From contig DATGLE010000128.1 of assembly GCA_035294325.1 (NCBI GenBank), positions 1-48,435 of the forward strand: 48,435 nt of DNA, in the 5' to 3' direction. This DNA is from DATGLE01 sp035294325. Its GTDB lineage: Bacteria; Chloroflexota; Ktedonobacteria; Ktedonobacterales; Ktedonobacteraceae. The position numbers and the translations under genes are program-made. Positions 17,331 to 26,557 of the stretch are shown piece by piece; within the stretch, counting starts at the first letter, position 1, and each line of letters opens with the position of its first letter. The notes beneath the pieces are model-generated. The model saw only the letters and a list, made by a program, of their open reading frames with translations. It did no database searches and was not told where the DNA came from.

Positions 17331-17388
17331 ACTCCGCTGCCCGCGGGGGCAGCCAGTCATGTGATCGTTGTGTAAAGGATCGCTATTC

Positions 17389-17865
17389 GTGTCTATATCA
17401 TCAAATTCTGGGGAGCAGAACCACAGCTCGCAAGATAATGTAGTGCAGGCGGAGGAAAATAAGCTGGACGCGGTAGATTATGCAGAGCAGGTTGAGGGAC
17501 AACCGGGGGAGCCAGAACCAGAGCTGCCCGAGAGCGAAGAGACCTCCGCCGCGCCTGAAAGTATGCTGCCGCCAGAGGCGCAGGGCGAGGCCAACGGTGG
17601 CCCGCTTGGCTGCTGCCTGGGTGTGGCTATCGGGCTGCTGCTCAGCCTCTCGGTTGCCGTTCTCAGCCGTATCTATGCAACTCCGCTGGCGAGCGTCCTG
17701 AGCGGGAATCTCAGCCTCATCGTGCGTATCGTCATGGCCTTTGTAGCGCTGGCCGCCGCTATCATCTGTGGCTATGCCGGGTGGAAAATTGGCAAAAAGC
17801 TGTTTCGCGAATACGAGCCGCCCGTTATAAAAGATAGGAGGCGCCAATCCAGCGCTAAATGGTAA
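17389..17865 (+). CDS. Hypothetical two-helix membrane protein with acidic tail
   Basis: A 158-residue protein, GTG start at 17389 after AAAGGA. The first 68 residues are strongly acidic and rich in Glu and Pro, likely disordered and cytoplasmic. Two hydrophobic helices follow (GCCLGVAIGLLLSLSVAVL and IVRIVMAFVALAAAIICG), then a short basic tail. It follows upp by 58 bases on the same strand. No family recognised. Confidence 0.65.
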   Translation: MSISSNSGEQNHSSQDNVVQAEENKLDAVDYAEQVEGQPGEPEPELPESEETSAAPESMLPPEAQGEANGGPLGCCLGVAIGLLLSLSVAVLSRIYATPLASVLSGNLSLIVRIVMAFVALAAAIICGYAGWKIGKKLFREYEPPVIKDRRRQSSAKW

Positions 17866-17897
17866 GCCGCACGCACGCTCCGGCGAGAGCATACCAG

Positions 17898-17958
17898 AGA
17901 GGTCTGTAGTTGTGTGAAAAATGCGCGCAACGCATTTTTCACACAACTACAGACCTCT
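17898..17958. repeat. Long intergenic palindrome H11, inverted orientation
   Basis: Perfect 28 bp arms (17898-17925 and 17931-17958) around a 5-base loop, the longest stem in the set. The conserved flank is on the right here (GCGAGCGCCGCAGGCGTGAG, 17960-17979), so the whole element is reversed relative to H2, H5, H8 and H9. It lies between the acidic membrane protein gene and the M55 peptidase gene. Confidence 0.9.
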
Positions 17959-18057
17959 AGCGAGCGCCGCAGGCGTGAGCCAGGCGCGAGTATCGCTGAT
18001 CAGATGCGCACTAAAAATATGTATTTATTTCTATTTGATGATGAAAGTGAGGGTATA

Positions 18058-18873
18058 ATGCGCGTCGTTATTTTCTGTGATATGGAAGGGATCTCCTGCA
18101 TCGAAACCTGGGAACAGGTGACGGGAGGTACGGCTCTTTATGAAGAATGCCGCAAACTCTACACCGATGAGGTGAATGCCGCCGTGCGCGGGGCGCGAGC
18201 CGCCGGGGCGAACCAGGTGGTTGTCGTCGATTGTCACGGTGCCGGGGGAGCGTATAGCTTTAAGAGTTTCGTGCCCGAACGCCTGGAATCGGGCGCCGAG
18301 TATGTCTTTGGCTATCCCTGGGCGCGTTATATCGCCGCTTTCGAACAGGGCTGCGACGCGATCCTCTTTGTCGGCGCACATGCAATGGCCGGCACACCCG
18401 ATGGTGTGCTCTGCCATACCGTCTCCTCGGAAGCCTGGTATAATGCCTCGATCAACGGGACACTTGTGGGCGAGAGCGGCATCCTGGCCGCCATCGCCGG
18501 CTGCTGGGATGTGCCGGCGGTCTTTGTCTCCGGTGACGAGGCGACATGCCGCGAGGTGCGCGCGCTGCTCGGCGAAGAGGTAGTGACGGCCCAGGTCAAG
18601 AAGGGATTGGGGCGCTTCTCTTCGATCAATATGGCCCCCAGAGATGCCTGCTCGCTGATCCAGATGCGCGTGGCCCAGGCGTTGAGCATGCGCAACTGGC
18701 CTAAACCGCTCAAATTTGAGGCCCCCGTGACCTTCAAGGTGGAACTGGCGACGCCTGACCGCGCGAGCGATTTCATCGGGCGCAGTGGTGTGCGCATCGA
18801 GGGGCCACGAACCGTGCTTTCAACCGCCGATACCTTCTGGCAGGCGTGGGACCAGTTCTGGTATCGCCACTAA
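18058..18873 (+). CDS. M55 family D-aminopeptidase (DppA-like)
   Basis: A 271-residue zinc peptidase that releases N-terminal D-amino acids from short peptides, probably for recycling wall peptides. Metal-binding motifs are visible: VIFCDMEGIS (DxEG) at the N-terminus, VVVVDCHGAGG with His, and ILFVGAHAMAG with a further His; NGTLVGESGILA carries the family Glu. The ATG at 18058 follows GAGGG; the upstream in-frame extension is repeat sequence. Length fits DppA (about 270). It is likely cytoplasmic, since no signal peptide is seen. Confidence 0.9.
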   Translation: MRVVIFCDMEGISCIETWEQVTGGTALYEECRKLYTDEVNAAVRGARAAGANQVVVVDCHGAGGAYSFKSFVPERLESGAEYVFGYPWARYIAAFEQGCDAILFVGAHAMAGTPDGVLCHTVSSEAWYNASINGTLVGESGILAAIAGCWDVPAVFVSGDEATCREVRALLGEEVVTAQVKKGLGRFSSINMAPRDACSLIQMRVAQALSMRNWPKPLKFEAPVTFKVELATPDRASDFIGRSGVRIEGPRTVLSTADTFWQAWDQFWYRH

Positions 18874-18884
18874 AGCGAGCAGGC

Positions 18885-18985
18885 ATGTTATGCTGAGCGG
18901 CAGCGAAGGATCTGGTGCCCCGGACCGCAGATCCTTCGCTCCGCTCCGCTTCGCTCAGGATGACATAAAGCGAAGGATGACAGGC
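18885..18985. repeat. Dispersed GTCATCCTGAGCG-type inverted repeat
   Basis: GCTGAGCGGCAGCGAAGGAT and its inverted counterpart ending CTTCGCTCAGGATGACAT face each other across about 20 bases. The same sequence family recurs at 48259-48428. It lies between the M55 gene and the convergent acetyltransferase gene. Confidence 0.75.
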
Positions 18986-18992
18986 TCGCCGG

Positions 18993-20165
18993 CTAAAACT
19001 TTTCGTAGAGGTAGGGAGAGAGCGGCGGAAACATGCTCCTCATCGTCTCCTGGAGCGCAGGTGTGGGATTACCCCAGCCGCGCACGGCGAAGCTTTCAGG
19101 GTCGTGCGTACCGTAGAGCAGCGCGGTCAGCCCTTGAATCGTAAGGGTGCACTGCGCCGTCTCGCTGGAACTGACGTGCAGGCGCCCCTCAACCTCTGTG
19201 AACAGATAGCGGCCCTCGTTCCAGGGGCACTGCGCGTCGCTTACATGCGCCGAGAACATACCCGGCCCGCAGTTCATGCCACCGACAGCAGCGACATCGA
19301 TGATGCGGCTCATCGGCGCTTCGCCCAGGCTGACACTAAAAGAGAGATCGGGGATCCAGGTTTCGGGCTGCTCGCCGGGCAATAGTTGCAGCTCGATCTC
19401 GGCAACCTGGTCTACATGGCGTGCGAACCAGGCGAGCAGCAGGTATTTGCCACAACTGTCGTCGTACAAGAAGTTGGGCACCTCCATATTGTCCCCGTTG
19501 CCCTTGATCTTATAGAGCATCATACCACGCGGCTCGTTCTCTACCAGCGCGGTTGCCAGCCAGAGGCTCTCGTCGCTCTTGCTGCTCTCTGTGGGCTGGC
19601 CGGGGAAGAGGGCCATACCATGTATGCTGCTCTGCTGGCGGCGCAGGTAGGCGCGATGGGCGCTGTAGCCCTCTCCGATGGTGGTCAGGGAGACGCGGCC
19701 GGGCAGCTCTTTATGCAGGAGCGGCAGAAAGGCGCTGGCCCGAATGTAAGCGGTTCGCGGGCGCGGAAAGGTCGTATAGCCCAGTCTGTCGTAGAAGGAC
19801 TCGCGAAATGGATAGAGCGTGGAGAAGACAATGCCTGCGCCGCGCATTGTCGCGAACAATCTCAAAAGCACCTGGCGCGCGTAGCCCCGGCGGCGCGCTG
19901 CCGGGTGCGTGGCTACACCCCACACGGCTCCATTGTTGTAGAGCTTGCCGCGCACATTCTGAGGCATCGGCGTATAGGCGGCGCAGGCCAGCGCGGTCTC
20001 GTCCTCGAAGAGCGCCAGCAGCGTAGCATGCTCGAAATAAGGATCCTTTTCCCATTCTTCAGGCGTCGGCAACGGCGGCGAAGCTCTGAAAGCATAGGCC
20101 ATCAGCGGACGCGATATCTTCAATTTTTCGGCGCCGTGAAGCTGGCGAATACTGATCTGATGCAT
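18993..20165 (-). CDS. Eis-like GNAT N-acetyltransferase
   Basis: A 390-residue protein with the Eis layout: an N-terminal GNAT domain with the acetyl-CoA loop WGVATHPAARRRGYARQVL (about residues 81-99), a second GNAT-like domain starting near FYDRLGYTTFPRPRTAYIRA, and a C-terminal SCP2-like sterol-carrier domain (LFTEVEGRLHVSS...CTLTIQGLTALLYG). Relatives acetylate amines, including aminoglycosides, on multiple sites. The start at 20165 has AAGGAA upstream. It is an isolated gene facing the M55 gene; the substrate is unknown. Confidence 0.85.
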   Translation of the reverse strand: MHQISIRQLHGAEKLKISRPLMAYAFRASPPLPTPEEWEKDPYFEHATLLALFEDETALACAAYTPMPQNVRGKLYNNGAVWGVATHPAARRRGYARQVLLRLFATMRGAGIVFSTLYPFRESFYDRLGYTTFPRPRTAYIRASAFLPLLHKELPGRVSLTTIGEGYSAHRAYLRRQQSSIHGMALFPGQPTESSKSDESLWLATALVENEPRGMMLYKIKGNGDNMEVPNFLYDDSCGKYLLLAWFARHVDQVAEIELQLLPGEQPETWIPDLSFSVSLGEAPMSRIIDVAAVGGMNCGPGMFSAHVSDAQCPWNEGRYLFTEVEGRLHVSSSETAQCTLTIQGLTALLYGTHDPESFAVRGWGNPTPALQETMRSMFPPLSPYLYEKF

Positions 20166-20329
20166 ATTATGGAATTCCTTTTTTTGATAAGAATATACAC
20201 CTTAACAGTCTAAATGCGTATGCCTCTCTTGCGTAGCGGTGCGATTGATCGTGCCTGGGCCAGCCTGTCGGGCACTCTCAAGCGCAATCAATTGCGCAGC
20301 TACTCAAATCTATCATTCTCGGTTTTTTG

Positions 20330-21526
20330 TCAAAGCGCATTTCTATACCGCATGGTACTCCGGTGCTGTATCATCCACCACAGGACAAGCATGATCGCAG
20401 TGAGGGCGAGCGTATAGGGGAGCAGTGTCCAGATGCCCATATACTGGCCCAGTGTTCCTGCGAGCCAGGGAAAGAGCGCCACACCGAGAATGCTCAGGCC
20501 GATAAGGAAGCCCATAGCGCTTGATACCATGCGAGCGGGAACGATATCCGGTAGAAGCGCGACGGTAGATGGATAGATCGGCCCGAGGCTGGTACCAATC
20601 AGGCAGAAAGCGACAGCGCTGGCAATCTCTCCGGGAATGAGCCAGATGATCAGAACGCCCAGGACAATGCCGCCCATGCAGGCGTACATCATTCCCGGGA
20701 CGCCCAGGCGCAGCCAAACGGCGGCACGGTTAAGGATGAAGCGCCCCAACGTCAGGCCCAGCCAGTAGCCGCTCACTATCCAGCTCGCCAGCAAGCCGGC
20801 CTCGTGCCGATTTTGCAGTAGAAAGGTATAGCCCCAACTGCCCAGGCTCACCTCGATCCCTACATAGAAGAGCAGGAAGAGCGTCGCGAACCAGACCAGC
20901 GGTATCTTGAGCGCTGCCAGCAATCCGCTTTCGCCCTTCCTGGCCGGCTCCGTATGAGCGGCGCTGGAAGGCTGCTGGCGAAAGAGGGTTAACAGGCCAA
21001 GCAGCAGGGGCAAGGCGAGCAGCGCCCAGGCGAGAAAAGCGCTGTTCCAGCCCAGACTCAGCGCCAGAATCGTACTTGCGATCAGCGGACCGACCAGCGC
21101 CCCCGCACCATAGAAGGCGTGCAGGTAGTTGAGGAGCGCGGTACTGTTGGGTAGCGCGGCGAGAAAGAGATTGAGTCCGGCCTCGATGATCGCCGTTGCC
21201 ATGCCCTGGAAAAGACGGATGAGGAGCACGAGCGCGAAGGGTGGTTTGAGCGCTATCAGCGAGCAGCAAACAATAAACGTGGTGACGCCGGCCACAAGAT
21301 ACCAGCGCTGTCCGAGCTTTGCGGTGAGCAATCCGGCGCTGACGGCGGAGAGGAAATAGCCGGTGGCGCTGGCGAAGAAGAGCAGGCCGACCACCGATTG
21401 ATCCACCTTGTAACAGGCACTCAGGCTCGGCAGGAGCACGCCCCAGGCGCCTGATGCCACACCGATCAGCACAAAACCGAAGAAGGCAGTAGCTAACTGT
21501 AGACGAGATGCAGAGTGAATGGTCAC
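20330..21526 (-). CDS. MFS transporter, sugar/FHS-like
   Basis: A 398-residue, about 12-helix major facilitator. The GTG start at 21526 follows AAGGG. The N-terminal half shows a conserved acidic/glycine pattern and the HAFYGAGALVGPLIAS segment seen in FucP-like (FHS) sugar permeases; LTAKLGQRW is the loop 2-3 motif. Substrate and direction of transport cannot be deduced. It is flanked on both sides by non-coding sequence of 160-280 bp, so probably single. Confidence 0.8.
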   Translation of the reverse strand: MTIHSASRLQLATAFFGFVLIGVASGAWGVLLPSLSACYKVDQSVVGLLFFASATGYFLSAVSAGLLTAKLGQRWYLVAGVTTFIVCCSLIALKPPFALVLLIRLFQGMATAIIEAGLNLFLAALPNSTALLNYLHAFYGAGALVGPLIASTILALSLGWNSAFLAWALLALPLLLGLLTLFRQQPSSAAHTEPARKGESGLLAALKIPLVWFATLFLLFYVGIEVSLGSWGYTFLLQNRHEAGLLASWIVSGYWLGLTLGRFILNRAAVWLRLGVPGMMYACMGGIVLGVLIIWLIPGEIASAVAFCLIGTSLGPIYPSTVALLPDIVPARMVSSAMGFLIGLSILGVALFPWLAGTLGQYMGIWTLLPYTLALTAIMLVLWWMIQHRSTMRYRNAL

Positions 21527-21807
21527 AATGTTTCCCTTCTGGTTGTCTGAAGCATATTGCTACGAGTATATGATGTTTCGCAGCCAGGAGGCAACCAGCA
21601 CGGATCCTGTTCTGATCACCCTTTTATCAAGTTTCAATCTCAAACGAATGCCGGGTGGTGGTGCAATTCTGGTCTGGTGGTTTGCACCCCTCAAACGAGA
21701 AGCCAGTCTCCGCGTCGCTTCAGAATACTGCTGGCTGTCATGGCCCCCTCCCTCGGCCAGGCACTTCGACCCTGGTCCGCCTGCTACCGTTGTTCCCCTG
21801 TAAGGTG

Positions 21808-22968
<1,161 letters not shown>

Positions 22969-23231
22969 AGATCCAGTATACTGAACCTGTGTTCTAGTTG
23001 TCAATATCCCGTTCCCGGGTGTCCAGGCTGTTGCAAAGTCGTCTTTTTCCGCCTTCGCGGGTCAAGACGGCCCGTGTTGCTACAATGTTGATGTATCTTG
23101 AAAGGAAGCTTCTGGCGCAAGGAGAGGCGAGGCAGCGGCGCGAGTTACGAATCGCCCTTCCGCTTCGTGTTCCCATAGTCTAAAGACATCGGGTTTTGTT
23201 ATAGGCTGGAACGATAAAGAGAGGTTTCACC

Positions 23232-23819
23232 ATGAGTACCAACAAATTAGATGGTGTACGCGTTGCCATTCTTGTCACCGACGACTTCGAGCAGGCCGAG
23301 TTCACCGAGCCGAAGAAGGCTCTGGAGCAGGCCGGAGCCACTGTGAAGGTCGTCTCTCCAAACCCCGGCCAGGTTACAGGAATGCACCACGATGTGAAGG
23401 CCGACACCTTCAACGTTGATATGACACTGGATCAGGCCAACCCTGCCGATTTTGATGCGGTAATGCTGCCAGGTGGAGCGCTGAATGCGGATGCGCTGCG
23501 CATGAATCCCCGCGCGCAGGAGTTCGTGCGCCAGATCGATAGCAGCGGCAAACCCATTGCGGTCATCTGCCATGCGCCCTGGCTGCTGGTTTCCGCCGGC
23601 TGCGTCAAAGGCAGGACTATGACAAGCTGGCCGAGCATACAGGATGACATCCGCAATGCCGGCGGCACCTGGGTAGACAAAGAGATGGTGCGTGACCGCA
23701 ACTGGGTGAGCAGTCGCAGCCCCCGCGACCTCGGCGCGTTCAATCCCGCGATGGTCTCGCTGTTCGCCGAATATAAAGACCAGAAATTGCAGCAGCGCCC
23801 GCATACCATCACTGGGTAG
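23232..23819 (+). CDS. DJ-1/PfpI family protein (type 1 glutamine amidotransferase-like)
   Basis: A 195-residue cytoplasmic DJ-1/PfpI-superfamily protein. The nucleophile elbow is AVICHAPWLL with Cys113 followed by His114, and the conserved acidic residue lies in DDFEQAEFTEP. PGGALNADALR is the family loop preceding it. Relatives (YhbO, PfpI) are described as stress-related glyoxalase/deglycase or peptidase-like enzymes; which activity applies is not visible. The ATG at 23232 has a GAGAGG site. It is the last intact host gene before the integrated element. Confidence 0.88.
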   Translation: MSTNKLDGVRVAILVTDDFEQAEFTEPKKALEQAGATVKVVSPNPGQVTGMHHDVKADTFNVDMTLDQANPADFDAVMLPGGALNADALRMNPRAQEFVRQIDSSGKPIAVICHAPWLLVSAGCVKGRTMTSWPSIQDDIRNAGGTWVDKEMVRDRNWVSSRSPRDLGAFNPAMVSLFAEYKDQKLQQRPHTITG

Positions 23820-23852
23820 TGAGAAGTGAGACTTGCCCGGGTGGGTGGCCGT

Positions 23853-24017
23853 GACCAGGTTGATAGGGGTGTAAATCTTTTGGAGGATTGTTGCCGGTGA
23901 CGGCGCTGGCGCTGGCGCGACCAGGTTGATAGGGGTGTAAATCTTTTAGAGAATTGTTGCCGGTGACGGCGCTGGCGCTGGCGCGACCAGGTTGATAGGG
24001 GTGTAAATCTTTTGGAG
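23853..24017. repeat. Three direct copies of a 66 bp tandem repeat
   Basis: GACCAGGTTGATAGGGGTGT begins at 23853, 23919 and 23985, exactly 66 bases apart; the last unit is partial. The stretch between the repeated blocks is also repeated, so this is not a CRISPR. No gene. Confidence 0.9.
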
Positions 24018-24069
24018 GGAGGTGGCTCACATGCGGTGAAGGATGAGCTTATATTGTTGCTCTCTCCCA

Positions 24070-24276
24070 CTTTTTGTGCTCGGCCTTCTGACTTCTAATG
24101 GGTTAATGGCCTTGCAAGTGGAAGGCGTGAGCCTGGATATCTCCTCCCTCCCCGAACGCCTTATCCTGGATGGTCAACAACACCTTACCTCCCTTTTTCT
24201 ATCTCTTTATTCCGACCAACCGGTGGAGACCAGGAATGCACGCGGTACGCAGAAGAACCAGTTCCATGACTTCTGA
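24070..24276 (+). pseudogene. DUF262 (GmrSD-type) gene remnant
   Basis: A short in-frame fragment encodes MALQVEGVSLDISS, LPERLILDGQQHLTSLF and LYSDQPVETRNARG before a stop. The DGQQxLTSL block is the hallmark of DUF262 proteins (N-terminal part of GmrSD-type, modification-dependent restriction enzymes), with His in place of the usual Arg. No start region is visible and everything after about 70 residues is lost. It ends 33 bases before the left attachment repeat, so the loss may be linked to the insertion, but no remainder was recognised after attR. Confidence 0.7.
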
Positions 24277-24308
24277 CAATTCCTTATGAAAATCCCCCCT
24301 GACCCCAC

Positions 24309-24328
24309 TAGTACTTTTTTATCAAATA
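24309..24328. repeat. attL direct repeat of the integrated element
   Basis: TAGTACTTTTTTATCAAATA is identical to 47887-47906 and lies 82 bases from the integrase 3' end. The two copies delimit a 23.6 kb block of phage- and plasmid-like genes. Confidence 0.8.
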
Positions 24329-24410
24329 ACAGGCGGCGCCGCAAGGGCAAGCCTCCAGGGCCGAACTAACCCGCAGTGGCAAACCGCCAGACACCGGAAT
24401 TGACACCACT

Positions 24411-25586
24411 TCACGAGAGATTATTCCCGAAAAGAGTATCCATTGTGTCCATCGCCTCCTTCTGCATCGGAGGGAGAACCGCTCCATACACGCCTAATGT
24501 GATGGAAATGTCGCTATGTCCAAGAAGCTCCTGTATCACATTGAGCGGCACCTTCATACTTATCAAGATCGTCGCTGCGCTGTGTCGCAAATCATGAAAG
24601 CGCATGCGGGGCAGTCCCACAGTAGAGAGAACCTGATAGAACCGACGCCGCAGCACGCCAGGAAGAATAAAGCCCCCAACGTCATTCGGGAAAACAAGGT
24701 TATGATCTACCCACTTAGCCCCCGCCTGGAGCCGCTTTTCTGCCTGCAAAGCACGATGCTTCTTCAATAGCGCGACCAGGAACCGAGGTAACAAGATGGT
24801 CCGGTTGCTTGACTCGGTTTTTGGCTCCCCCTCGACAAAACCATATCTCCCCTCATCGTCAGGCAAGTAATCCAGGGTGTGAGACACCTGTAGCTTTCCT
24901 TCGACCAGATCCATATCAGACCAGCGCAAAGCCAGGATCTCTCCTTCCCGCATCCCCGTACTCACCGCCAGCGCCAGTAACACATCTAGTTCCCTCTCTT
25001 TTGCTCCCTCTAAAAGCAGCCGCGCTTGTTCAGAAGTCAGCACAGTGTGCTTTGCCTTCTTTGCCTTTGGCAGTTCCACATCTTCGGTCACGTTGAACCC
25101 AACGAGCTTGATACGCCTTGCATGCGTCAACGCTTTGTGTAGCACTGCTTGCAAGCTCCTGATCCGGCTGGCCGCTGTCCCCTCTTTCAGCTTTCGAGCA
25201 TAGAAGGCTTGTACCTGCTGTGCCGTGAGTTTTTGCAATTTGATATGTCCAAGCCCAGGAATGAGATGTCTGCGTACAACAACACGATTGTTCACATACG
25301 TGCGCCGCCGCACTGCTGGCTTTTGCACATTCTCTAACCAATACTCTAAGAACTGGCCTACTGTCTGCTGCGGCCCTGTCGCCAGCGCTCCCTGCCGTTG
25401 CTGGAATTTCGCATCCTCCAGCAGTTGATAGGCTTCCTTCTCCGATTTCGCATAGAGGGATTTATACTTTCCGGTCTCCTCAACCTTAAACCTCGCCTCC
25501 CAGCGGCCATCTTTGCGCAGAAAAACCGTACCACCGCCATGCACGCTGCGTTTTCGTGGTGTATTGCGTTTGCGTTGTCCTGCCAT
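24411..25586 (-). CDS. int: Tyrosine recombinase (site-specific integrase)
   Basis: A 391-residue phage-type integrase. An AP2-like arm-binding region (GGGTVFLRKDGRWEARFKV, about residues 17-35) precedes a SAM-like core-binding domain (75-165) and the catalytic domain (180-391). The catalytic residues are visible: Arg213 in STGMREGEIL, Lys256, His331 and Arg334 in FHDLRHSAAT, His357 in LLGHSDISIT and nucleophile Tyr367 in LGVYGAV. The ATG at 25586 has a GAGGGG site; a longer start at 25631 would overlap the upstream gene. The gene reads toward attL, the usual arrangement. Confidence 0.95.
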   Translation of the reverse strand: MAGQRKRNTPRKRSVHGGGTVFLRKDGRWEARFKVEETGKYKSLYAKSEKEAYQLLEDAKFQQRQGALATGPQQTVGQFLEYWLENVQKPAVRRRTYVNNRVVVRRHLIPGLGHIKLQKLTAQQVQAFYARKLKEGTAASRIRSLQAVLHKALTHARRIKLVGFNVTEDVELPKAKKAKHTVLTSEQARLLLEGAKERELDVLLALAVSTGMREGEILALRWSDMDLVEGKLQVSHTLDYLPDDEGRYGFVEGEPKTESSNRTILLPRFLVALLKKHRALQAEKRLQAGAKWVDHNLVFPNDVGGFILPGVLRRRFYQVLSTVGLPRMRFHDLRHSAATILISMKVPLNVIQELLGHSDISITLGVYGAVLPPMQKEAMDTMDTLFGNNLS

Positions 25587-25599
25587 CTCTTTCCCCTCG

Positions 25600-25824
25600 C
25601 TATGCCACTTCATGGGATCGTTGACGCTCATGCGCCCTGATCCACGCCTCTAGCGAGTTCGGATCGATACGCAACATGCCGCGTATCTCTATCGCGGGCA
25701 GTCCTTCATGATTGATATAGTTGTAGACCGTCTGCCGGCAAACGCCGATCTGAATTGCCACATCGGCCACACTCAGCAGAACTGGTTTAGCAGTAGAAAC
25801 TCGTTTTCGACGTGCCAAAGGCAT
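25600..25824 (-). CDS. Excisionase-like helix-turn-helix protein
   Basis: A 74-residue MerR/excisionase-type winged-HTH protein: KPVLLSVADVAIQIGVCRQT, VYNYINHEGLPAIEIRG and LRIDPNSLEAWI follow the HTH_17 pattern. It precedes the integrase gene with a 13-base gap on the same strand, so it is probably the recombination directionality factor. The ATG at 25824 lies one base after AGAGGAGG, unusually close; the open frame extends to 25911. Confidence 0.85.
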   Translation of the reverse strand: MPLARRKRVSTAKPVLLSVADVAIQIGVCRQTVYNYINHEGLPAIEIRGMLRIDPNSLEAWIRAHERQRSHEVA

Positions 25825-25844
25825 ACCTCCTCTGATGCTGATGC

Positions 25845-26093
25845 TCACGCTTCCTGAGAGGCCAGTCCCAGGAAGACACAGATCCAACCGACGATAAAGT
25901 AGCTGCGCCACAGCGCGTCATTGAACGGGGAAAGATCCGGCGGGATGAAGTGCTCGATCACCTCGCTGAACTGCTTGTCATCCAGCACCGCCGGTTCAGT
26001 CCGCTCCTGGTGTTGCAAAAGATCCAGGTGGGCTGCGACCCGGCGCGATAGCCGCGCCGGGTCGCACTCTCGTAAATGAGGTAGTCCTGGCAT
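25845..26093 (-). CDS. Hypothetical protein, probably 3' part of a frameshifted gene
   Basis: The frame codes for LDLLQHQERTEPAVLDDKQF, SEVIEHFIPPDLSPFNDALW and a hydrophobic end (SYFIVGWICVFLGLASQ). Codon use at third positions is GC-rich, so it looks truly coding. Its ATG at 26093 has no ribosome site. A 13 bp perfect hairpin (26035-26047/26053-26065) lies in its 5' part, where the reading frame appears to change. I read it as the continuation of the gene starting at 26202. Function unknown. Confidence 0.5.
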   Translation of the reverse strand: MPGLPHLRECDPARLSRRVAAHLDLLQHQERTEPAVLDDKQFSEVIEHFIPPDLSPFNDALWRSYFIVGWICVFLGLASQEA

Positions 26094-26202
26094 CCGATGC
26101 GCAGGCGCTTGCCCAGGGGATATCAGTCCCAGGCGAGACGATCACCCCGCCGATCACTTCTAATGGCGGGGGCGCCTTCTCTTTCTCAGGGTCATAGACC
26201 AT
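25996..26202 (-). CDS. Hypothetical protein, 5' part of a likely frameshifted gene
   Basis: The ATG at 26202 has a perfect AAGGAG site 7 bases upstream, so translation starts here: MVYDPEKEKAPPPLEVIGGV, then IVSPGTDIP. After a C-run (complement of 26116-26119) the third frame reads LGKRLRIGCQDYLIYESATR, which looks like real protein, while the current frame turns into low-complexity residues. One extra C would restore it. It therefore is probably a broken gene that once continued into 25845. No family recognised. Confidence 0.5.
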   Translation of the reverse strand: MVYDPEKEKAPPPLEVIGGVIVSPGTDIPWASACASDARTTSFTRVRPGAAIAPGRSPPGSFATPGAD

Positions 26203-26557
26203 TGCTTATCTCCTTGCTAAATCGATAGGGTACGCTCTGCTGACTGATCCCGCTCGAAGCCAGGGCAGCATCAGAGCAAGGCAGCATATTTCGTGACAGG
26301 CATTTTGTGACTGTGAACACAACCGTAGCATGGCGGTCCGGTTCGGCATGTGAACCTGATAGGGAAGCGACCAGAACAACCGGAAAGGAAATCTGGAAGG
26401 AAACCAGAACAATCGGAACGATCAGAAAGGGAACCTGGAAGGAAACCGGAACAACCGGAAAGGAAACCTGGAACCCGCGCCACTGGCATCGCCGCATGTG
26501 CAAAGGAAGTCAAGGCCGTGACCATCTGGCGCCCTGTAAAAGATGTCAGGGCCTTTC
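26203..26557. repeat. Iteron-like repeats in a promoter region
   Basis: No gene is supported here. Three units of the pattern AACC(A/G)GAACAA(C/T)CGGAA (about 26370, 26402, 26444) alternate with AAAGG(A/G)AA(C/T)CTGGAA (26385, 26425, 26460). GTAGCATGGC (26325-26334) followed by TCCGGT precedes them. The same modules recur upstream of the replication-relaxation gene at 46308-46410. On the minus strand TGCTACGGT could be an extended -10. Confidence 0.7.

Noticed and set aside
23853..24017. Possible CRISPR array
   Set aside because: The would-be spacers are identical to each other, so it is a plain tandem repeat; no cas genes nearby.
23432..24070. 212-codon minus-strand frame with 22-residue repeats
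   Set aside because: It overlaps the DJ-1 gene antisense and the repeats are the 66 bp tandem units; no start signal.
24309..24328. Integration into a tRNA gene
   Set aside because: The 20 bp repeat is AT-rich and neither side folds as a tRNA 3' end.
26192..26503. 103-codon minus-strand frame rich in Val, Phe and Pro
   Set aside because: It is a translation of the iteron-like repeats, and the downstream gene has its own strong ribosome site.
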